A stretch of DNA of 64,000 nucleotides from Glaciecola sp. KUL10 (GCF_003203515.1 NZ_BGNG01000001.1:620001-684000); one strand, 5' to 3'; shown: positions 29,559-39,927, counted from the stretch's first letter. Notes: generated by a model from the letters alone, not told the origin. Translations and numbers: made by a program.

Positions 29559-30968
29559 CTAAGCTCCTTGTTCGGTTTGTCTGTTGCCTAATACATTGCC
29601 TGATACTGATGAATCCAGCATGCCGACAGTATTTGGCACTAAGCTCGCTTTTGGGTGCTCATACTCTTCAATTTCTACAGCTTTGCGTGCTAACAAAAAC
29701 AGTGTCCTGACATAGGCAATCAACAACACAATATAAAGTGACATATACATTACAAATGTGAGCATTACATTTTCTGATGCTATCGTTGTGACTGCATCAG
29801 CCGTTTTTAGTATTCCTGAGACAAGGTAGGGTTGTCGGCCAATTTCGGTGACATACCATCCTGCGAGCGTCGCTATCCATCCAACAAAGGTCATTGATAT
29901 TAAGACGCCAAGTTGCAGTTTTGAAAGCGTTTGCTTGCGCTTTAAACTGATAGCACACCACCAAGCCACGGCGATCATCAACAGGCCTATACCCACCATT
30001 ATTCTAAAACTAAAGAACACGGGGGCTACTGGCGGATAAGCGCCCTCAAAATCATTTAAGCCTTGCAATTCGCCATTGAGATCGTGTGTAAGAATTAAAC
30101 TCGCTAGCTTCGGTATCCCAATTTCAAATTTATTTTCTCGGTTTTCTTCATCAGGAATCGCAAAAAGTAACATATCAGCCCCTTTTTGAGTTTCCCAAAT
30201 CCCCTCCATTGCCGCGACCTTTTGTGGTTGGTGTTCAAGCGTATTTAGGCCATGTAAATCACCTACAAATGCTTGAAGCGGTGCGAGTAAGGCTGCGCTA
30301 AATAGTGCTGTTTTTAAGGTCAGTCTTGGCGCTTTTTTGTTATCGCCTCTATAAATACGATAAGCAGAAATCCCTGCCACTAAGAAGCAGACAGTTAGCG
30401 CTGATGCCATCAACATATGAGTAAACCGATATGGAAATGAAGGATTGAATATAATGGCAAACCAGTCAGTCGCATGAACAACACCATCGCGAAGTTCAAA
30501 ACCGACAGGCGTTTGCATCCATGAATTGAGCACCAGAATCCAGAAGGCAGACATCGTTGTACCAAAGGCAACCAAGAAAGTCGCGGTCGTGTGCAACCAT
30601 CCCGGTACACGTGTAAAGCCAAATAGCATAATCCCGAGCATCGTCGCTTCGAGGAAAAACGCGGTAAGCACTTCGTAGGCTAATAACGGCCCTGCAATAT
30701 TACCGACTTTTTCCATAAATCCGGGCCAGTTAGTGCCAAATTGGAAAGACATCGTGATACCCGAAACGACACCAAGTGCAAACGTCAGTGCAAAGACCTT
30801 TACCCAAAAGCGATATGCGCGCATCCATACCGGGTGTTTGGAAATATCGTACCTGACTTTGAAATAGAAAAGAAACCAACCAAGGGCAATGGTGATAGTG
30901 GGAAATAAAATATGAAAACTGATATTCGCAGCAAATTGAATCCGCGATAGCAAGAGAACATCAAACAT
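29559..30968 (-). CDS. cydA: Cytochrome bd-type quinol oxidase subunit I
   Basis: 469 residues. It has the heme-ligand region RIQFAANISFHILFP (His), PYRFTHMLMAS and GRQPYLV near the C-terminus. The quinol-binding Q-loop is short, the CioA type rather than the long E. coli CydA type. The start at 30968 (MFDVLLLSRIQF) has an AGGAG ribosome binding site 7 nt upstream; an in-frame start at 31013 would add a hydrophobic stretch with no family support. It lies 84 bp downstream of the GbsR-type regulator, probably in one operon under the FNR-type box. Confidence 0.93.
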   Translation of the reverse strand: MFDVLLLSRIQFAANISFHILFPTITIALGWFLFYFKVRYDISKHPVWMRAYRFWVKVFALTFALGVVSGITMSFQFGTNWPGFMEKVGNIAGPLLAYEVLTAFFLEATMLGIMLFGFTRVPGWLHTTATFLVAFGTTMSAFWILVLNSWMQTPVGFELRDGVVHATDWFAIIFNPSFPYRFTHMLMASALTVCFLVAGISAYRIYRGDNKKAPRLTLKTALFSAALLAPLQAFVGDLHGLNTLEHQPQKVAAMEGIWETQKGADMLLFAIPDEENRENKFEIGIPKLASLILTHDLNGELQGLNDFEGAYPPVAPVFFSFRIMVGIGLLMIAVAWWCAISLKRKQTLSKLQLGVLISMTFVGWIATLAGWYVTEIGRQPYLVSGILKTADAVTTIASENVMLTFVMYMSLYIVLLIAYVRTLFLLARKAVEIEEYEHPKASLVPNTVGMLDSSVSGNVLGNRQTEQGA

Positions 30969-31052
30969 AAAGACACTCCTAAAGCTTAAAAATAAACAGC
31001 ACAAATACAGCAAATTGTTAAAAAGAAAGAGGTGTTGAATACACCAACTGAA

Positions 31053-31607
31053 TTAATCAGCTTCCTTTTTCGAAAGTAGACGATCTTTCATATCTAGGAC
31101 TCGCCCTACTCCAGAACCCAGTTTCATCAGGGTATTTAGCTTTTCAGGGCTAAGTGATTGTAGGCTTTGAGTCCAATGGGTAATGTCTTCTAACAAATCG
31201 TGTATTTCTGCTATTTGTTCTTGCGCATACTGTTCTTGCTCGTTGGCGGGCTGATCTAATAAAATATCGCGTAACAATGAAAGCGTAGGGTCAATTTCAC
31301 GTTTTCTGCGCTCTTCAAACACTTTATTAGCCATGTCCCAAATACTGCCTTTGCTTTGGTAATACTCTTTTCGATCACCTGGTTTGTGACTGGTGCTGAT
31401 GAGTTGCCATGAATTCAACTCTTTAAGCCCCATGCTCACATTCCCGCGTGAAATACTGAGTGTTTCCGCTAGTTCATTAGCGCATATAGGTGTTTTAGTC
31501 ATGACAAGCAGTGCATAAATTTGCCCTACTGTTCTGTTAAACCCCCATTTACTGCCCATTTCACCGAAGTGCATCACAAAGCTCTCAATCATTGGTGTCA
31601 TTTTCAT
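31053..31607 (-). CDS. GbsR/MarR-family transcriptional regulator
   Basis: 184 residues. The N-terminus TPMIESFVMHFGEMGSKWGFN and the helix-turn-helix AETLSISRGNVSMGLKELNSW are characteristic of the GbsR-like branch of MarR proteins; the wing contains KPGDRKEYY. A helical C-terminal region likely mediates dimerisation. An ATG at 31607 is preferred over a TTG at 31616 on ribosome-binding-site spacing. It lies directly upstream of cydAB on the same strand, so it probably controls that operon. The effector is unknown. Confidence 0.87.
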   Translation of the reverse strand: MKMTPMIESFVMHFGEMGSKWGFNRTVGQIYALLVMTKTPICANELAETLSISRGNVSMGLKELNSWQLISTSHKPGDRKEYYQSKGSIWDMANKVFEERRKREIDPTLSLLRDILLDQPANEQEQYAQEQIAEIHDLLEDITHWTQSLQSLSPEKLNTLMKLGSGVGRVLDMKDRLLSKKEAD

Positions 31608-31657
31608 TAGCGCCAAACCTTTTAAAGTTTCAGTATTTTCTGAAAGTACAATACATT

Positions 31658-31671
31658 TTGATTTAGATCAA
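31658..31671. promoter_or_regulatory. Perfect FNR/Anr-type operator upstream of the gbsR-like-cydAB operon
   Basis: TTGATTTAGATCAA matches the FNR consensus TTGATNNNNATCAA at every fixed position. It lies 51 bp upstream of the start of the first gene of the putative regulator-cydA-cydB operon, where an oxygen-responsive activator would act on a terminal oxidase promoter. Confidence 0.75.
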
Positions 31672-31958
31672 GCTTTGGTGTGGATTTAGTTGAGTTATGT
31701 TTTTTGCTAAAGGGTTAATACGAGGGGGTAATAAGTGGTGTTTGTTTGCTTGTTGGTTGAGTTAGTTAGATATGATGAGTTCCAAGGAGATCGTGTTATG
31801 AGCTCGTAATATGCATCGTGATGTCGGCAATAATAAGAGGTTGAAGCGTTCGACGCTATGACTGTGCTGCTAAGAGGTCACAATATAATGCATGATGACG
31901 AGCATTATTAGTGCTTGCAAACATGCATATTGAATCTTTTTAGATAGTAGCTATTGCA
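31672..31958. other. Non-coding stretch between the cyd operon promoter and ansA
   Basis: No credible gene on either strand. It holds a 7-bp inverted repeat ATAATGC/GCATTAT (31885-31891 and 31902-31908) without a T run, possibly a weak end signal for ansA. Confidence 0.5.
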
Positions 31959-32987
31959 CTAAATTGAAAGTTCACCCTTCAAATTTGATGTCATTAAACG
32001 CTTGCGTGCTTCAAGTGATAAGCTTGGTTTACTGAGCAATACATGAAGTTTTGCCAATGTCGCTTCTGGCGTCATGTCTCCACCAGAAATTAACCCTGTG
32101 TCAAAAAGGGCGTGTCCATTGGCATAGCCTTTCATATTTACCTTGCCGCGAAAACACTGGGTGCAATTAACCACGATAATTCCTTGCTCTTGTGCGTGTT
32201 TTAACTGAGCAAGTAAAGCTTTATTTTGTGGAGCGTTGCCAACTCCGTAACTCAACAAGATAAGCGCATTTACAGGCTGTTGAATGATGTTTTTGACTAC
32301 CTCGGACGAAATACCTGGATATAAACTCACCAAACCTATGGGTTGCGAGGAGACTTTGTTTACTATCAAATCTTGAACAGGCTTATCCGCGGAGTCTTGA
32401 ATCAACTCTGAGAAACTAATCTCGATATTAATGCCCGCTTCTATTAGGTGCGGGAAATTAGGCGAATCAAATGCATCAAAGCCGTCTGCATCGACTTTAC
32501 GCGCTCTATTTCCTCTGTATAGCTTGTTATTAAAAAACAAGCTGACTTCACTAATCGGATAGTTGGCTGCGATATACAGCGCATTTAGTAAGTTGGTTTG
32601 TCCATCTGAGCGCAGTTCCGCCAATGGAATTTGAGAGCCTGTCACGATGACGGGCTTGGCTAGGTTTTCAAACATAAATGACAAAGCAGAAGCGGTATAC
32701 GCCATGGTATCCGTGCCGTGTAAGATGATAAACCCGTCATATTGGTGATAAACCGCTTGAATATCATCTGCGATAATTTGCCAATCACTTGGCGACATAT
32801 CACTTGAATCAATCAGGTCGTCATATTCATGAATGGTAAAAAGCGGCATTTCTTTTCGCTGAAATTCATGCATGTTTGCCAGTGTTTCGGTCAAATACCC
32901 TGCCGCAGGCACGAAACCCTGTGACGATGGTTTCATGCCAATAGTACCGCCCGTGTAGGCAATATAAATGTGCTTACGTGCGTTCAT
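31959..32987 (-). CDS. ansA: L-asparaginase I, cytoplasmic type
   Basis: 342 residues. The first catalytic Thr is in YTGGTIGMKPS and the second in LHGTDTMAYTAS, with SDGQTNLLNA following. The lack of a signal peptide fits the cytoplasmic AnsA type. It starts 4 bp after the DUF349 gene stop and is probably the last gene of a four-gene minus-strand operon. Confidence 0.95.
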   Translation of the reverse strand: MNARKHIYIAYTGGTIGMKPSSQGFVPAAGYLTETLANMHEFQRKEMPLFTIHEYDDLIDSSDMSPSDWQIIADDIQAVYHQYDGFIILHGTDTMAYTASALSFMFENLAKPVIVTGSQIPLAELRSDGQTNLLNALYIAANYPISEVSLFFNNKLYRGNRARKVDADGFDAFDSPNFPHLIEAGINIEISFSELIQDSADKPVQDLIVNKVSSQPIGLVSLYPGISSEVVKNIIQQPVNALILLSYGVGNAPQNKALLAQLKHAQEQGIIVVNCTQCFRGKVNMKGYANGHALFDTGLISGGDMTPEATLAKLHVLLSKPSLSLEARKRLMTSNLKGELSI

Positions 32988-32991
32988 GCAA

Positions 32992-35838
32992 TTATTCGAT
33001 CTCGGCTTTCGGAGTTTCTTCGTCAGTGCGCTTTGTTAAGTACAATTTCTTGAGGCGTTTCAATAAGCTTGAATCGGCCTCTTCGAGTGGTCCCTTGCTA
33101 ATCCAGTGAATCAATAACTCATCAAGGGTTAACAAAGTTTGCCCTTCGAGCCTTGCAGCCATTAAGTTTAATTGCAGGCTTTTACGTAATTTATCATCTG
33201 CTTTGATACTGCTTTTGTCAGCGATAATTTCTGCAATGACGGTGAGTTCTTTACGTGAATACTCGCCTTGATATGTCGTTGTAAACGCACTTTGAAACTT
33301 ATTGCTCAAGCTTGAATGGGTCTCTGGAAGCTCTGAAGATGTCCAATTTGCAAGTGTGTCAAAAAGCGTTTCTAGCTCATTAATGTCTGAAGCATGTAGT
33401 AAAGACGACTTTTTCGCTTTTATTTGATCACTTAACTTGTTTATCGTAGCAAACACCTTTGAGCGCTGTTTATCAGCAAGTTGATTCACATCTTGATCCA
33501 ACAAAGCGATTTGCTCTGCTAAATCATCTAAGCCTTTCACTTCATTAGCTTGATTCAAGGCTTGTCTTAGGCGCTCAATTTTCTCATTGCACACGTCTAG
33601 TTGAGCTTGGTTGGCTTGCTTGTAAGCATTGTGTTGCTCATTGAGTCGAGCAAATAAGGCATCGTTAGCCGCTCTAAATTGTTTCCAAAGTTTGTCATCC
33701 TGCTTTCTGCCAGCAAAACCAATGTTCTTCCATTCTTTTTGCAGTGCTTTGGCTTGCTCTGATGCTGTTTTTAGATCTTCACTATTGGATAACGCTTCCG
33801 CTTTTTTCACTAAGCTAATTTTTGCCGCTTCGTTTTGTGAATAAAACGCATCAAGTCGCTTTGAAATTGGCAAAAAAGCTTGCTTATACTGCTGCTGAAG
33901 GTGCTTATAATCCGCATTTTCAACCTGACCTAGTTCACGCCATTGCTTTTGTAACGCCATAAACGACTTCGCTAGCACAGTGGTATCCTCAGTAGAAGAT
34001 AAATCATTGATTTTTTGCAGTAAGCCCTCTGCCTTTATTTTATTATTTGCACGCACTTTTTCTTGTTCTGCAAAATGCTCTCTACACGGTGCAAAGGCTA
34101 TTTCGATTTGCTCATCAAAGGCTTCATTTAAAGCTTTGTCTTCTTCGGTACCTAATTGCCCCAGTGAAGTCCATTGTGCTCTTAGGCTTTTTACCTGCTC
34201 TACTCGCTGTTTTACATCTTCCATTTCAGCCTTAGCCAAAGCACTTGCTTCGTCTAGTAATGCTGGTTTTCTTGGTGCGGCAATGAAAGCTTGCAAATCC
34301 TGTAGTTCAGAGACTTTTTCAGAGACATCTTGATATATTTTGTCTACTTGATTTCTGGCTGCCTGATTGAGTTCATCAAATTGATTTTTGGCATAGGCAA
34401 AACTTGCAATAGCCGATTTAAACTTACCTTGATCAATTAAACGCTGAACCGTTTTGAGTTTATTAACAGCTTGCTTTTTAGCTTTTTCTTGCTCTGCTCT
34501 AAGATGCTTCAAATGACTTGAAAATGAGCTATTGGCAAGGTCCCAAGCACTTTTTACCGAGCTTGATAGACTCACTGACGCACGTTTAAGTTCTGAATGA
34601 AAATCGTTTTTGATTTGCTTTACGGCTTCTTCGGTCTTATTTAAGGCCTCAATGTCCTCGATATTTTCAATTTGCTTTAGTTGCTCGTTGAATTGTTCAA
34701 TTAACAAATTTGCTTTTTGGTTAAGCTCACTGATAAGCGGCAAATTGGCGAGTTCTTTTTGGCGTTTATCCAAACTTGCTAACAACTTCTTTATCCACTG
34801 CTGATGAGCACTGGTGGTTGGCAATTGTTCGATTTCAACTAGACGAGAACTTGCGTCTTGTAATGACAATTTAAGTATCTTTGACTGTGCTATTAAGTCA
34901 TTTTCACTTTGCTCAATACTTAATGCATCGATTTGTGTAATGACCTCGTTGACTTGCTCTTCGACCTTAGCAATTTCATCTGTTGTTTGAGCAAGTAATT
35001 GTTGTTTCTCCCAATCTTGCTTTAAGTCGAGCAAACGCTTTTCCAAGCTTTCGTTAACCGCTAAGAACTTACCCGCGATTTCATACGCTTCATCTCCTTT
35101 AAGCATATTAAAATCAGGTTTTAAATCTTCAAACTCTTTGACTAACGATGTTTGCTTTTCCAACAACATCGAATAATCACCAATATCTTTGGCAGCCAGA
35201 AGTTTAGATGTAATCAAAGAAGCAGCTTGTTTTATTTTGGCAGGTTTTGCTTCTAACTCTCGAATTGCCTCTAGCTTTTCTTCAATTAAATCGCTAACCG
35301 CTTTTTGAACATCAATCTTGGCCAGTTTTGATAACTCAGCAGCTGTATCTGTTTTGTTCACAATCGCGATACGTTGTTCAAGATTTGCAGCTTGTTTAAA
35401 ATACAAGCGTGTTGTGTTGGGTTTATCAATTCGCGCAAGACTCTCTAAAACAAGTTCATCTCGGCTTTGAAGACGCACATTATTGAGAAGCAAAGATTCC
35501 AACATTGAAAGATTTTTGAGCTCTTTGCAAAAAGTAAAGAATTCGTGCTCATTCAGCATTTGCGAATCTGGATTGTCTAACTCGGCTAAAACACGTTGAT
35601 GCGCCCTGTTTTTTACACTTTTATGCTCAGAAATCTCAGATGCTTTTAACCAAAGTGAAAACGAATTTAGCTTTTCTAAGGCGGCAACAGTGACGCCTGG
35701 ATGGCTATCGTTAAACGCTAGCTCGTGAAGAATTTGTTTATCAGCTGTTTTAGGCACATCCAAGTTTTCAATTGACTGTAAGCGTATCGTAGCGTCTTTG
35801 TTTTTGTGTTTTGGCGTAAAAAATCGATCAAATATCAT
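32992..35838 (-). CDS. DUF349 coiled-coil protein
   Basis: 948 residues, almost entirely alpha-helical and rich in Lys, Glu, Ala and Gln. Several DUF349 repeats are visible by the recurring pattern of a Trp-containing helix: LRAQWTSLGQLG, LQKQWRELGQVE and LQKEWKNIGFAG, each followed by a lysine-rich segment and a KxLxxxF-type run. There is no signal peptide or membrane helix. The family's function is not established. It overlaps the YeaC-like gene by 11 nt and is linked with ansA. Confidence 0.88.
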   Translation of the reverse strand: MIFDRFFTPKHKNKDATIRLQSIENLDVPKTADKQILHELAFNDSHPGVTVAALEKLNSFSLWLKASEISEHKSVKNRAHQRVLAELDNPDSQMLNEHEFFTFCKELKNLSMLESLLLNNVRLQSRDELVLESLARIDKPNTTRLYFKQAANLEQRIAIVNKTDTAAELSKLAKIDVQKAVSDLIEEKLEAIRELEAKPAKIKQAASLITSKLLAAKDIGDYSMLLEKQTSLVKEFEDLKPDFNMLKGDEAYEIAGKFLAVNESLEKRLLDLKQDWEKQQLLAQTTDEIAKVEEQVNEVITQIDALSIEQSENDLIAQSKILKLSLQDASSRLVEIEQLPTTSAHQQWIKKLLASLDKRQKELANLPLISELNQKANLLIEQFNEQLKQIENIEDIEALNKTEEAVKQIKNDFHSELKRASVSLSSSVKSAWDLANSSFSSHLKHLRAEQEKAKKQAVNKLKTVQRLIDQGKFKSAIASFAYAKNQFDELNQAARNQVDKIYQDVSEKVSELQDLQAFIAAPRKPALLDEASALAKAEMEDVKQRVEQVKSLRAQWTSLGQLGTEEDKALNEAFDEQIEIAFAPCREHFAEQEKVRANNKIKAEGLLQKINDLSSTEDTTVLAKSFMALQKQWRELGQVENADYKHLQQQYKQAFLPISKRLDAFYSQNEAAKISLVKKAEALSNSEDLKTASEQAKALQKEWKNIGFAGRKQDDKLWKQFRAANDALFARLNEQHNAYKQANQAQLDVCNEKIERLRQALNQANEVKGLDDLAEQIALLDQDVNQLADKQRSKVFATINKLSDQIKAKKSSLLHASDINELETLFDTLANWTSSELPETHSSLSNKFQSAFTTTYQGEYSRKELTVIAEIIADKSSIKADDKLRKSLQLNLMAARLEGQTLLTLDELLIHWISKGPLEEADSSLLKRLKKLYLTKRTDEETPKAEIE

Positions 35839-36121
35839 CTTGTTTAAATCTGGCTATTGGTTGTTCGTTATTAAGCGATTGTTTTAACGCTTGGCGCAGT
35901 TCTGATTTACTTTTTTGCACAACTTCACCATCTTTTCCAATGGTCATGTGTTCTTCTGATTGCTCAATCTTAGCTTGATACAACAGCACCGCTTGTAACG
36001 AGTTTTCTTTTTGCTCGTCAGTTAAGCGCGTGCCATCTGGCCATTTCCCAGTTTCCACTGCACTGCGTAAATTCTCGTAGATTTGAGGCGTCATTGCACT
36101 TACAAGCTGTTCAACGTCCAT
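35828..36121 (-). CDS. yeaC: YeaC/DUF1315 family protein
   Basis: 97 residues very similar to E. coli YeaC: VEQLVSAMTPQIYENLRSAVETGKWPDG, LTDEQKENSLQAVLLYQA and EHMTIGKDGEVVQKSKSEL. It is a small cytoplasmic protein of unknown function. It overlaps the DUF349 gene by 11 nt and follows the zinc-ribbon gene by 1 nt, so the three are cotranscribed. Confidence 0.9.
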   Translation of the reverse strand: MDVEQLVSAMTPQIYENLRSAVETGKWPDGTRLTDEQKENSLQAVLLYQAKIEQSEEHMTIGKDGEVVQKSKSELRQALKQSLNNEQPIARFKQDDI

Positions 36122-36122
36122 C

Positions 36123-36446
36123 TTATTTCCTTTTTGCTAGTGTAATTCTGACCCTATTAACACCGTACCAAACAAAACCAACGATAGCGGCGCCTAACGC
36201 CAGATTATGCTGCAAGTCACCAGGCTGAACGCCGCCCCAATACATAAATCCAAAACCTGCAACAAATATTAAAATAGCTAAAAGTGACTGGTTTTGAAGT
36301 GCCTGCATTTTTTGAAAACGCAATAAGCTCGCTTTTCGTTCTAAGTCTTCTGCAGTCGCACTTCCAATATTAAAACCGCAGTGAGAACAACTTGGGGCCT
36401 TATCTGAAATAGGTTTTTTACACGATGGGCATGCTGTGATCGCCAT
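36123..36446 (-). CDS. Zinc-ribbon membrane protein
   Basis: 107 residues. An N-terminal zinc ribbon (CPSC and CSHC, residues 6-24) is followed by a short linker helix and two membrane helices (about 54-70 and 82-97). It is first in the operon with yeaC, the DUF349 gene and ansA. The role is unknown. Confidence 0.8.
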   Translation of the reverse strand: MAITACPSCKKPISDKAPSCSHCGFNIGSATAEDLERKASLLRFQKMQALQNQSLLAILIFVAGFGFMYWGGVQPGDLQHNLALGAAIVGFVWYGVNRVRITLAKRK

Positions 36447-36580
36447 GTATCTCTCCGATTCTTTTTATCTTTTATCTTTTGTCTTTATTCTTACAATTGC
36501 GTTTTTGTATATGCATTTGACCAAATTTTGATCGTTAGACACAAATATAAAAAAGCATTTATCACTATTTTTAAAATAGC

Positions 36581-36612
36581 AAAGGGATCGCCACTTTCGC
36601 AGCAATCCCTTT
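36581..36612 (-). terminator. Possible terminator after the AGCS symporter
   Basis: 8-bp inverted repeat AAAGGGAT/ATCCCTTT with a 16-nt loop, just past the symporter stop codon. The T run after it on the minus strand is interrupted. Confidence 0.45.
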
Positions 36613-36630
36613 CACTAGCGTGAAAATTTA

Positions 36631-38298
36631 TTATTTTTTCACTTTGTCCCAGTACTCATTAACTGACTCTTTCATTTCTTTGCGTAGCATCATAATGCCA
36701 AACAAGTTAGGTAGCGTCATGACCACTATCGCAACCGCAGATAAGGCCCATACTAGCGTTGTATCTGATACCGCAGCCCACATAAAACCAGCGCAATAAA
36801 TCACGCGATACGGCATAACAGAGCGCGGGCCTAACAAATAGGTCATGGCTCTATCACCATAGTATGACCATGCGATTGCAGTAGAAAACGCAAACAGCAA
36901 TAAACCAACCGATACAATGTATTGCCCGAAATCACCAAAGAATCCTCGGGTAAATGCGATCGTGGTTAATGAAGCAGAGTGCACAAGCGAATCACCTTGT
37001 ACAATAATCGAACGCCTAACCAATGCACCGTCTTTTACTTTTAATCGGCCATTGAACGGTTCTAAGTCACCTACTGAACCGATGTTAAACGTCACGTTTT
37101 CAGCAAACGAACGCGCATTAATAAGGGTGTAACCGCCACTTATCGCAACACCGTTGACGACCTGAATCTCACCCGTATAGTTTTCGATGACGTTTTCATT
37201 CACTTCATTAAAGTGTTCGAAAAGCACTTTAAGGTCTTCAGAGTCAGTTTCTTGATACTCACCTGCAATAAAGGTCATATCAGAACGGTCAAAGATGTTT
37301 TCGTGCTTTTCTTTCCACACGCCCGAAGACAAGATTACAAGTCCAGTCACTGTACAGATGATAATCGTATCGATGAACGGTTCTAAAATAGACACCATAC
37401 CTTCAGAAACAGGCTCTTTGGTTTTAGCTGCGGCATGTGCAATTGGCGCAGAACCTTGACCGGCTTCGTTAGAGAACAATCCGCGGTTTACACCTCGGTT
37501 AAAGGCATACGCAAGTGTTGCTCCTAAGAAACCACCCGCAGCAGCAGAGCCGGTAAATGCATCGCTGATCACCGCCGCAAAAGCAGGTCCAATGTTTTCA
37601 ACGTTGGCAAAGATAACCGCAAACGCACCGATTAAGTAGATAACTGCCATAAACGGCACGATCTTACTGGTGACTGCTGCGATTCTGTGGATACCCCCTA
37701 ATATAACAAGTCCAAGTAGCACCGTTAATACACCGCCTACAATATAAGGAGAAAAGCCGAAAGTCGCTTCAATACTCGTAGCAATACCATTACTTTGCGG
37801 TAAGTTACCTGTACCAAACGAAGAAATGACGGTTGCAATAGCAAATGCAACAGCCAACCATTTCATGTTGAGGCGTCGGTCCATATAGTACATTGGACCA
37901 CCGGCCATAGTGCCGTCATCGGTTTTAACTCTGTATTTATGCGACAAGGTCACTTCGACGAATTTAGTCGTCATGCCTAAGAATGCAGTTGCCCACATCC
38001 AAAACAGTGCCGCAGGTCCACCCAAAAATATTGCAAATGCAACACCACTGATATTACCCGTACCTACCGTTCCAGAAAGCGCTGTTGTTAATGCACCGAA
38101 GTGAGATGTATCGCCAGGTTCATCGCCTTTGTCTAACTTACCCGTTACCACTAACCAAGCATGCTTAAAAAAGCGAACCTGAGGAAATTTAAGGTAAATA
38201 GTAAAAAATGCACCGACACCTAACAACACATAAGGAAACCAAAAGGCACTCCCTAAATAGCCGTCAAGCAAGTTAAAAAAGTCCAGTAATCCTTCCAA
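36631..38298 (-). CDS. Alanine/glycine:cation symporter family protein with an extra loop
   Basis: 555 residues. AGCS-family signatures are clear: [25 protein letters not shown] at the N-terminal third (Na+/substrate region), [39 protein letters not shown] and [13 protein letters not shown]. Between helix [19 protein letters not shown] and [11 protein letters not shown], where typical members have only a few residues, there is an insertion of about 100 residues (roughly 327-437), hydrophilic and acidic, likely periplasmic. It imports small amino acids with Na+ or H+. No glycine riboswitch is visible upstream. Substrate specificity is inferred. Confidence 0.9.
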   Translation of the reverse strand: MEGLLDFFNLLDGYLGSAFWFPYVLLGVGAFFTIYLKFPQVRFFKHAWLVVTGKLDKGDEPGDTSHFGALTTALSGTVGTGNISGVAFAIFLGGPAALFWMWATAFLGMTTKFVEVTLSHKYRVKTDDGTMAGGPMYYMDRRLNMKWLAVAFAIATVISSFGTGNLPQSNGIATSIEATFGFSPYIVGGVLTVLLGLVILGGIHRIAAVTSKIVPFMAVIYLIGAFAVIFANVENIGPAFAAVISDAFTGSAAAGGFLGATLAYAFNRGVNRGLFSNEAGQGSAPIAHAAAKTKEPVSEGMVSILEPFIDTIIICTVTGLVILSSGVWKEKHENIFDRSDMTFIAGEYQETDSEDLKVLFEHFNEVNENVIENYTGEIQVVNGVAISGGYTLINARSFAENVTFNIGSVGDLEPFNGRLKVKDGALVRRSIIVQGDSLVHSASLTTIAFTRGFFGDFGQYIVSVGLLLFAFSTAIAWSYYGDRAMTYLLGPRSVMPYRVIYCAGFMWAAVSDTTLVWALSAVAIVVMTLPNLFGIMMLRKEMKESVNEYWDKVKK

Positions 38299-38406
38299 AA
38301 TGTTATCCTCTTATTATTATGTGTTGCTAGTTTCTTTCTTGTTATTAAATGGTTTAGGGGTAAAGCGTTTTAACTTTAAAGCGTCTTAATTTAAAACACT
38401 TTCACA

Positions 38407-39531
38407 CTAGAGTTTAGCGCGAACGGCTCTGATCGCAATTAACACATCTTCACCCAACTGCTGACAACGCGGAGCAGACCAACCAAAGGCAGGATCAGGT
38501 AAATTCGCATTGTCTTTAAATGGCATTTCTAGGGTATAAGCAAGGCAATCAAATCGGTGACCTACTGCATTTGAAGCCACGGTCAAATTAGCTTTGCCAG
38601 GTTCATCTTTATCGTACCCATAAGTATCTTGAAACTCTGGCGTAACTGCCATTAATGATGATTTAAAGGTTTCTTCTAGGGCTTGAATACGTGAATTGTA
38701 ATTGGGATTTCCCTCACTGCCGGCCACGAAATTATAAGGCAGCGCTTCGTCACCATGCACGTCTAAGTACATATCAACACCGGTTTTTTGCATTTCTGCT
38801 AAGGTGTAAAATACTTCAGGACTTTTTTCAAGAGACGGTGTTTGCCATTCTCTATTCAGGTTGGTCCCAACCGCATTCGTTCTTAAATGCCCTCTTACCG
38901 AACCATCAGGATTCATATTAGGGATAATGTAAAACGTGGTGTCTTGTAACAAAGCACGAGCAACACCATCGTCTTCATCTAGTAATCTGCGTACTAATCC
39001 TTCGACCAGCCACTCTGCCATTGTCTCACCCGGGTGTTGACGTGCAGTAATCCAGACTTTTTTATGTTCAGGTTTTTCCTCACCAATCACTAACAGGCTT
39101 AAGTCTCGGCCATCTAGCGTAAAGCCAAGATGCTTTTGCTGGCATTCAAATGCCATTTGCGCTTCACTGATAAAGTCTTGATGACGTTCGTAGCTGTAAG
39201 GGGTGAAATAAGCAAAATAGACAGTGTCATATTCGGGTGTGAAATCGATGGTTAAATCATTGCCATCAAAGTCAGTATCTACTCTAAACCACTCTTGGCG
39301 ATCATATGAACAAACCGCTTGGTAGTTTTTCCATCCGTCGGGGTATGCCGACTTGGCGAGATCGGTGATACAAATTTTGTGATTCACAAAACGCTCACTG
39401 ACCAACTTAAAGTGAAACCACTGATAGAATTCAGATTGATTATCGTTATTTATTTCGAGCAAGATATCATCGGGAGAGGTTGCTTTGATTACCTTGATGT
39501 TTCCGCTATCGAATTGGCTTGTTATTATCAT
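38407..39531 (-). CDS. M14-family zinc carboxypeptidase, cytosolic (CCP-like) type
   Basis: 374 residues. An N-terminal beta-rich domain (about 1-125) precedes the peptidase. Zinc ligands are in RQHPGETMAEW (His, Glu) and DVHGDE (His); substrate and catalytic elements are NMNPDGSVRGHLRTNAVG, NLNREW and the catalytic Glu in TLEMPFKDN. This two-domain layout matches bacterial relatives of the AGBL/Nna1 cytosolic carboxypeptidases. No signal peptide. The physiological substrate is unknown. Confidence 0.9.
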   Translation of the reverse strand: MIITSQFDSGNIKVIKATSPDDILLEINNDNQSEFYQWFHFKLVSERFVNHKICITDLAKSAYPDGWKNYQAVCSYDRQEWFRVDTDFDGNDLTIDFTPEYDTVYFAYFTPYSYERHQDFISEAQMAFECQQKHLGFTLDGRDLSLLVIGEEKPEHKKVWITARQHPGETMAEWLVEGLVRRLLDEDDGVARALLQDTTFYIIPNMNPDGSVRGHLRTNAVGTNLNREWQTPSLEKSPEVFYTLAEMQKTGVDMYLDVHGDEALPYNFVAGSEGNPNYNSRIQALEETFKSSLMAVTPEFQDTYGYDKDEPGKANLTVASNAVGHRFDCLAYTLEMPFKDNANLPDPAFGWSAPRCQQLGEDVLIAIRAVRAKL

Positions 39532-39927
39532 TTTTGTGCCCTTCCAATCGTTGTTTTATAACTGTAACACAAGCACGTTAATTGAGTAATGGACAATGAA
39601 TCAAATGATAAAAAAATTGCGATTTTTTATTTAAAAAAATGGGTTATTTGTATTCTAGGGTTGGAAACAGCTACTTTATGTATTGTCTAAATGTGTCTGT
39701 ATTGTGAAAGAGTTGCTTGGGTTTTTAGAGAGCTAAATCAAGCTAAACTTCTGTTTCGTTAGCATTGCGGACTCTAAAGATCCACAAACCATCAGACAAA
39801 AATAAGTAGTTTATTGACTGTTGGTCCAGTCCAACCAGCTATTTTTGGTTTCGTTAAAATCATTAATTTTTGCATTTGAACAACCCCATTTTCACAAAAT
39901 AATTCTGTATTATAAAATTTTTGCTTT
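39532..39927. other. AT-rich intergenic DNA at the left edge of the accessory region
   Basis: No convincing gene. A short minus-strand frame here (39792-39980) overlaps the small plus-strand ORF that follows and has no recognisable features. The base composition drops to strongly AT-rich. Confidence 0.5.

Noticed and set aside
38299-38406. Glycine riboswitch ahead of the AGCS symporter
   Set aside because: The gap is only 108 bp, AT-rich, and lacks the conserved glycine aptamer cores.
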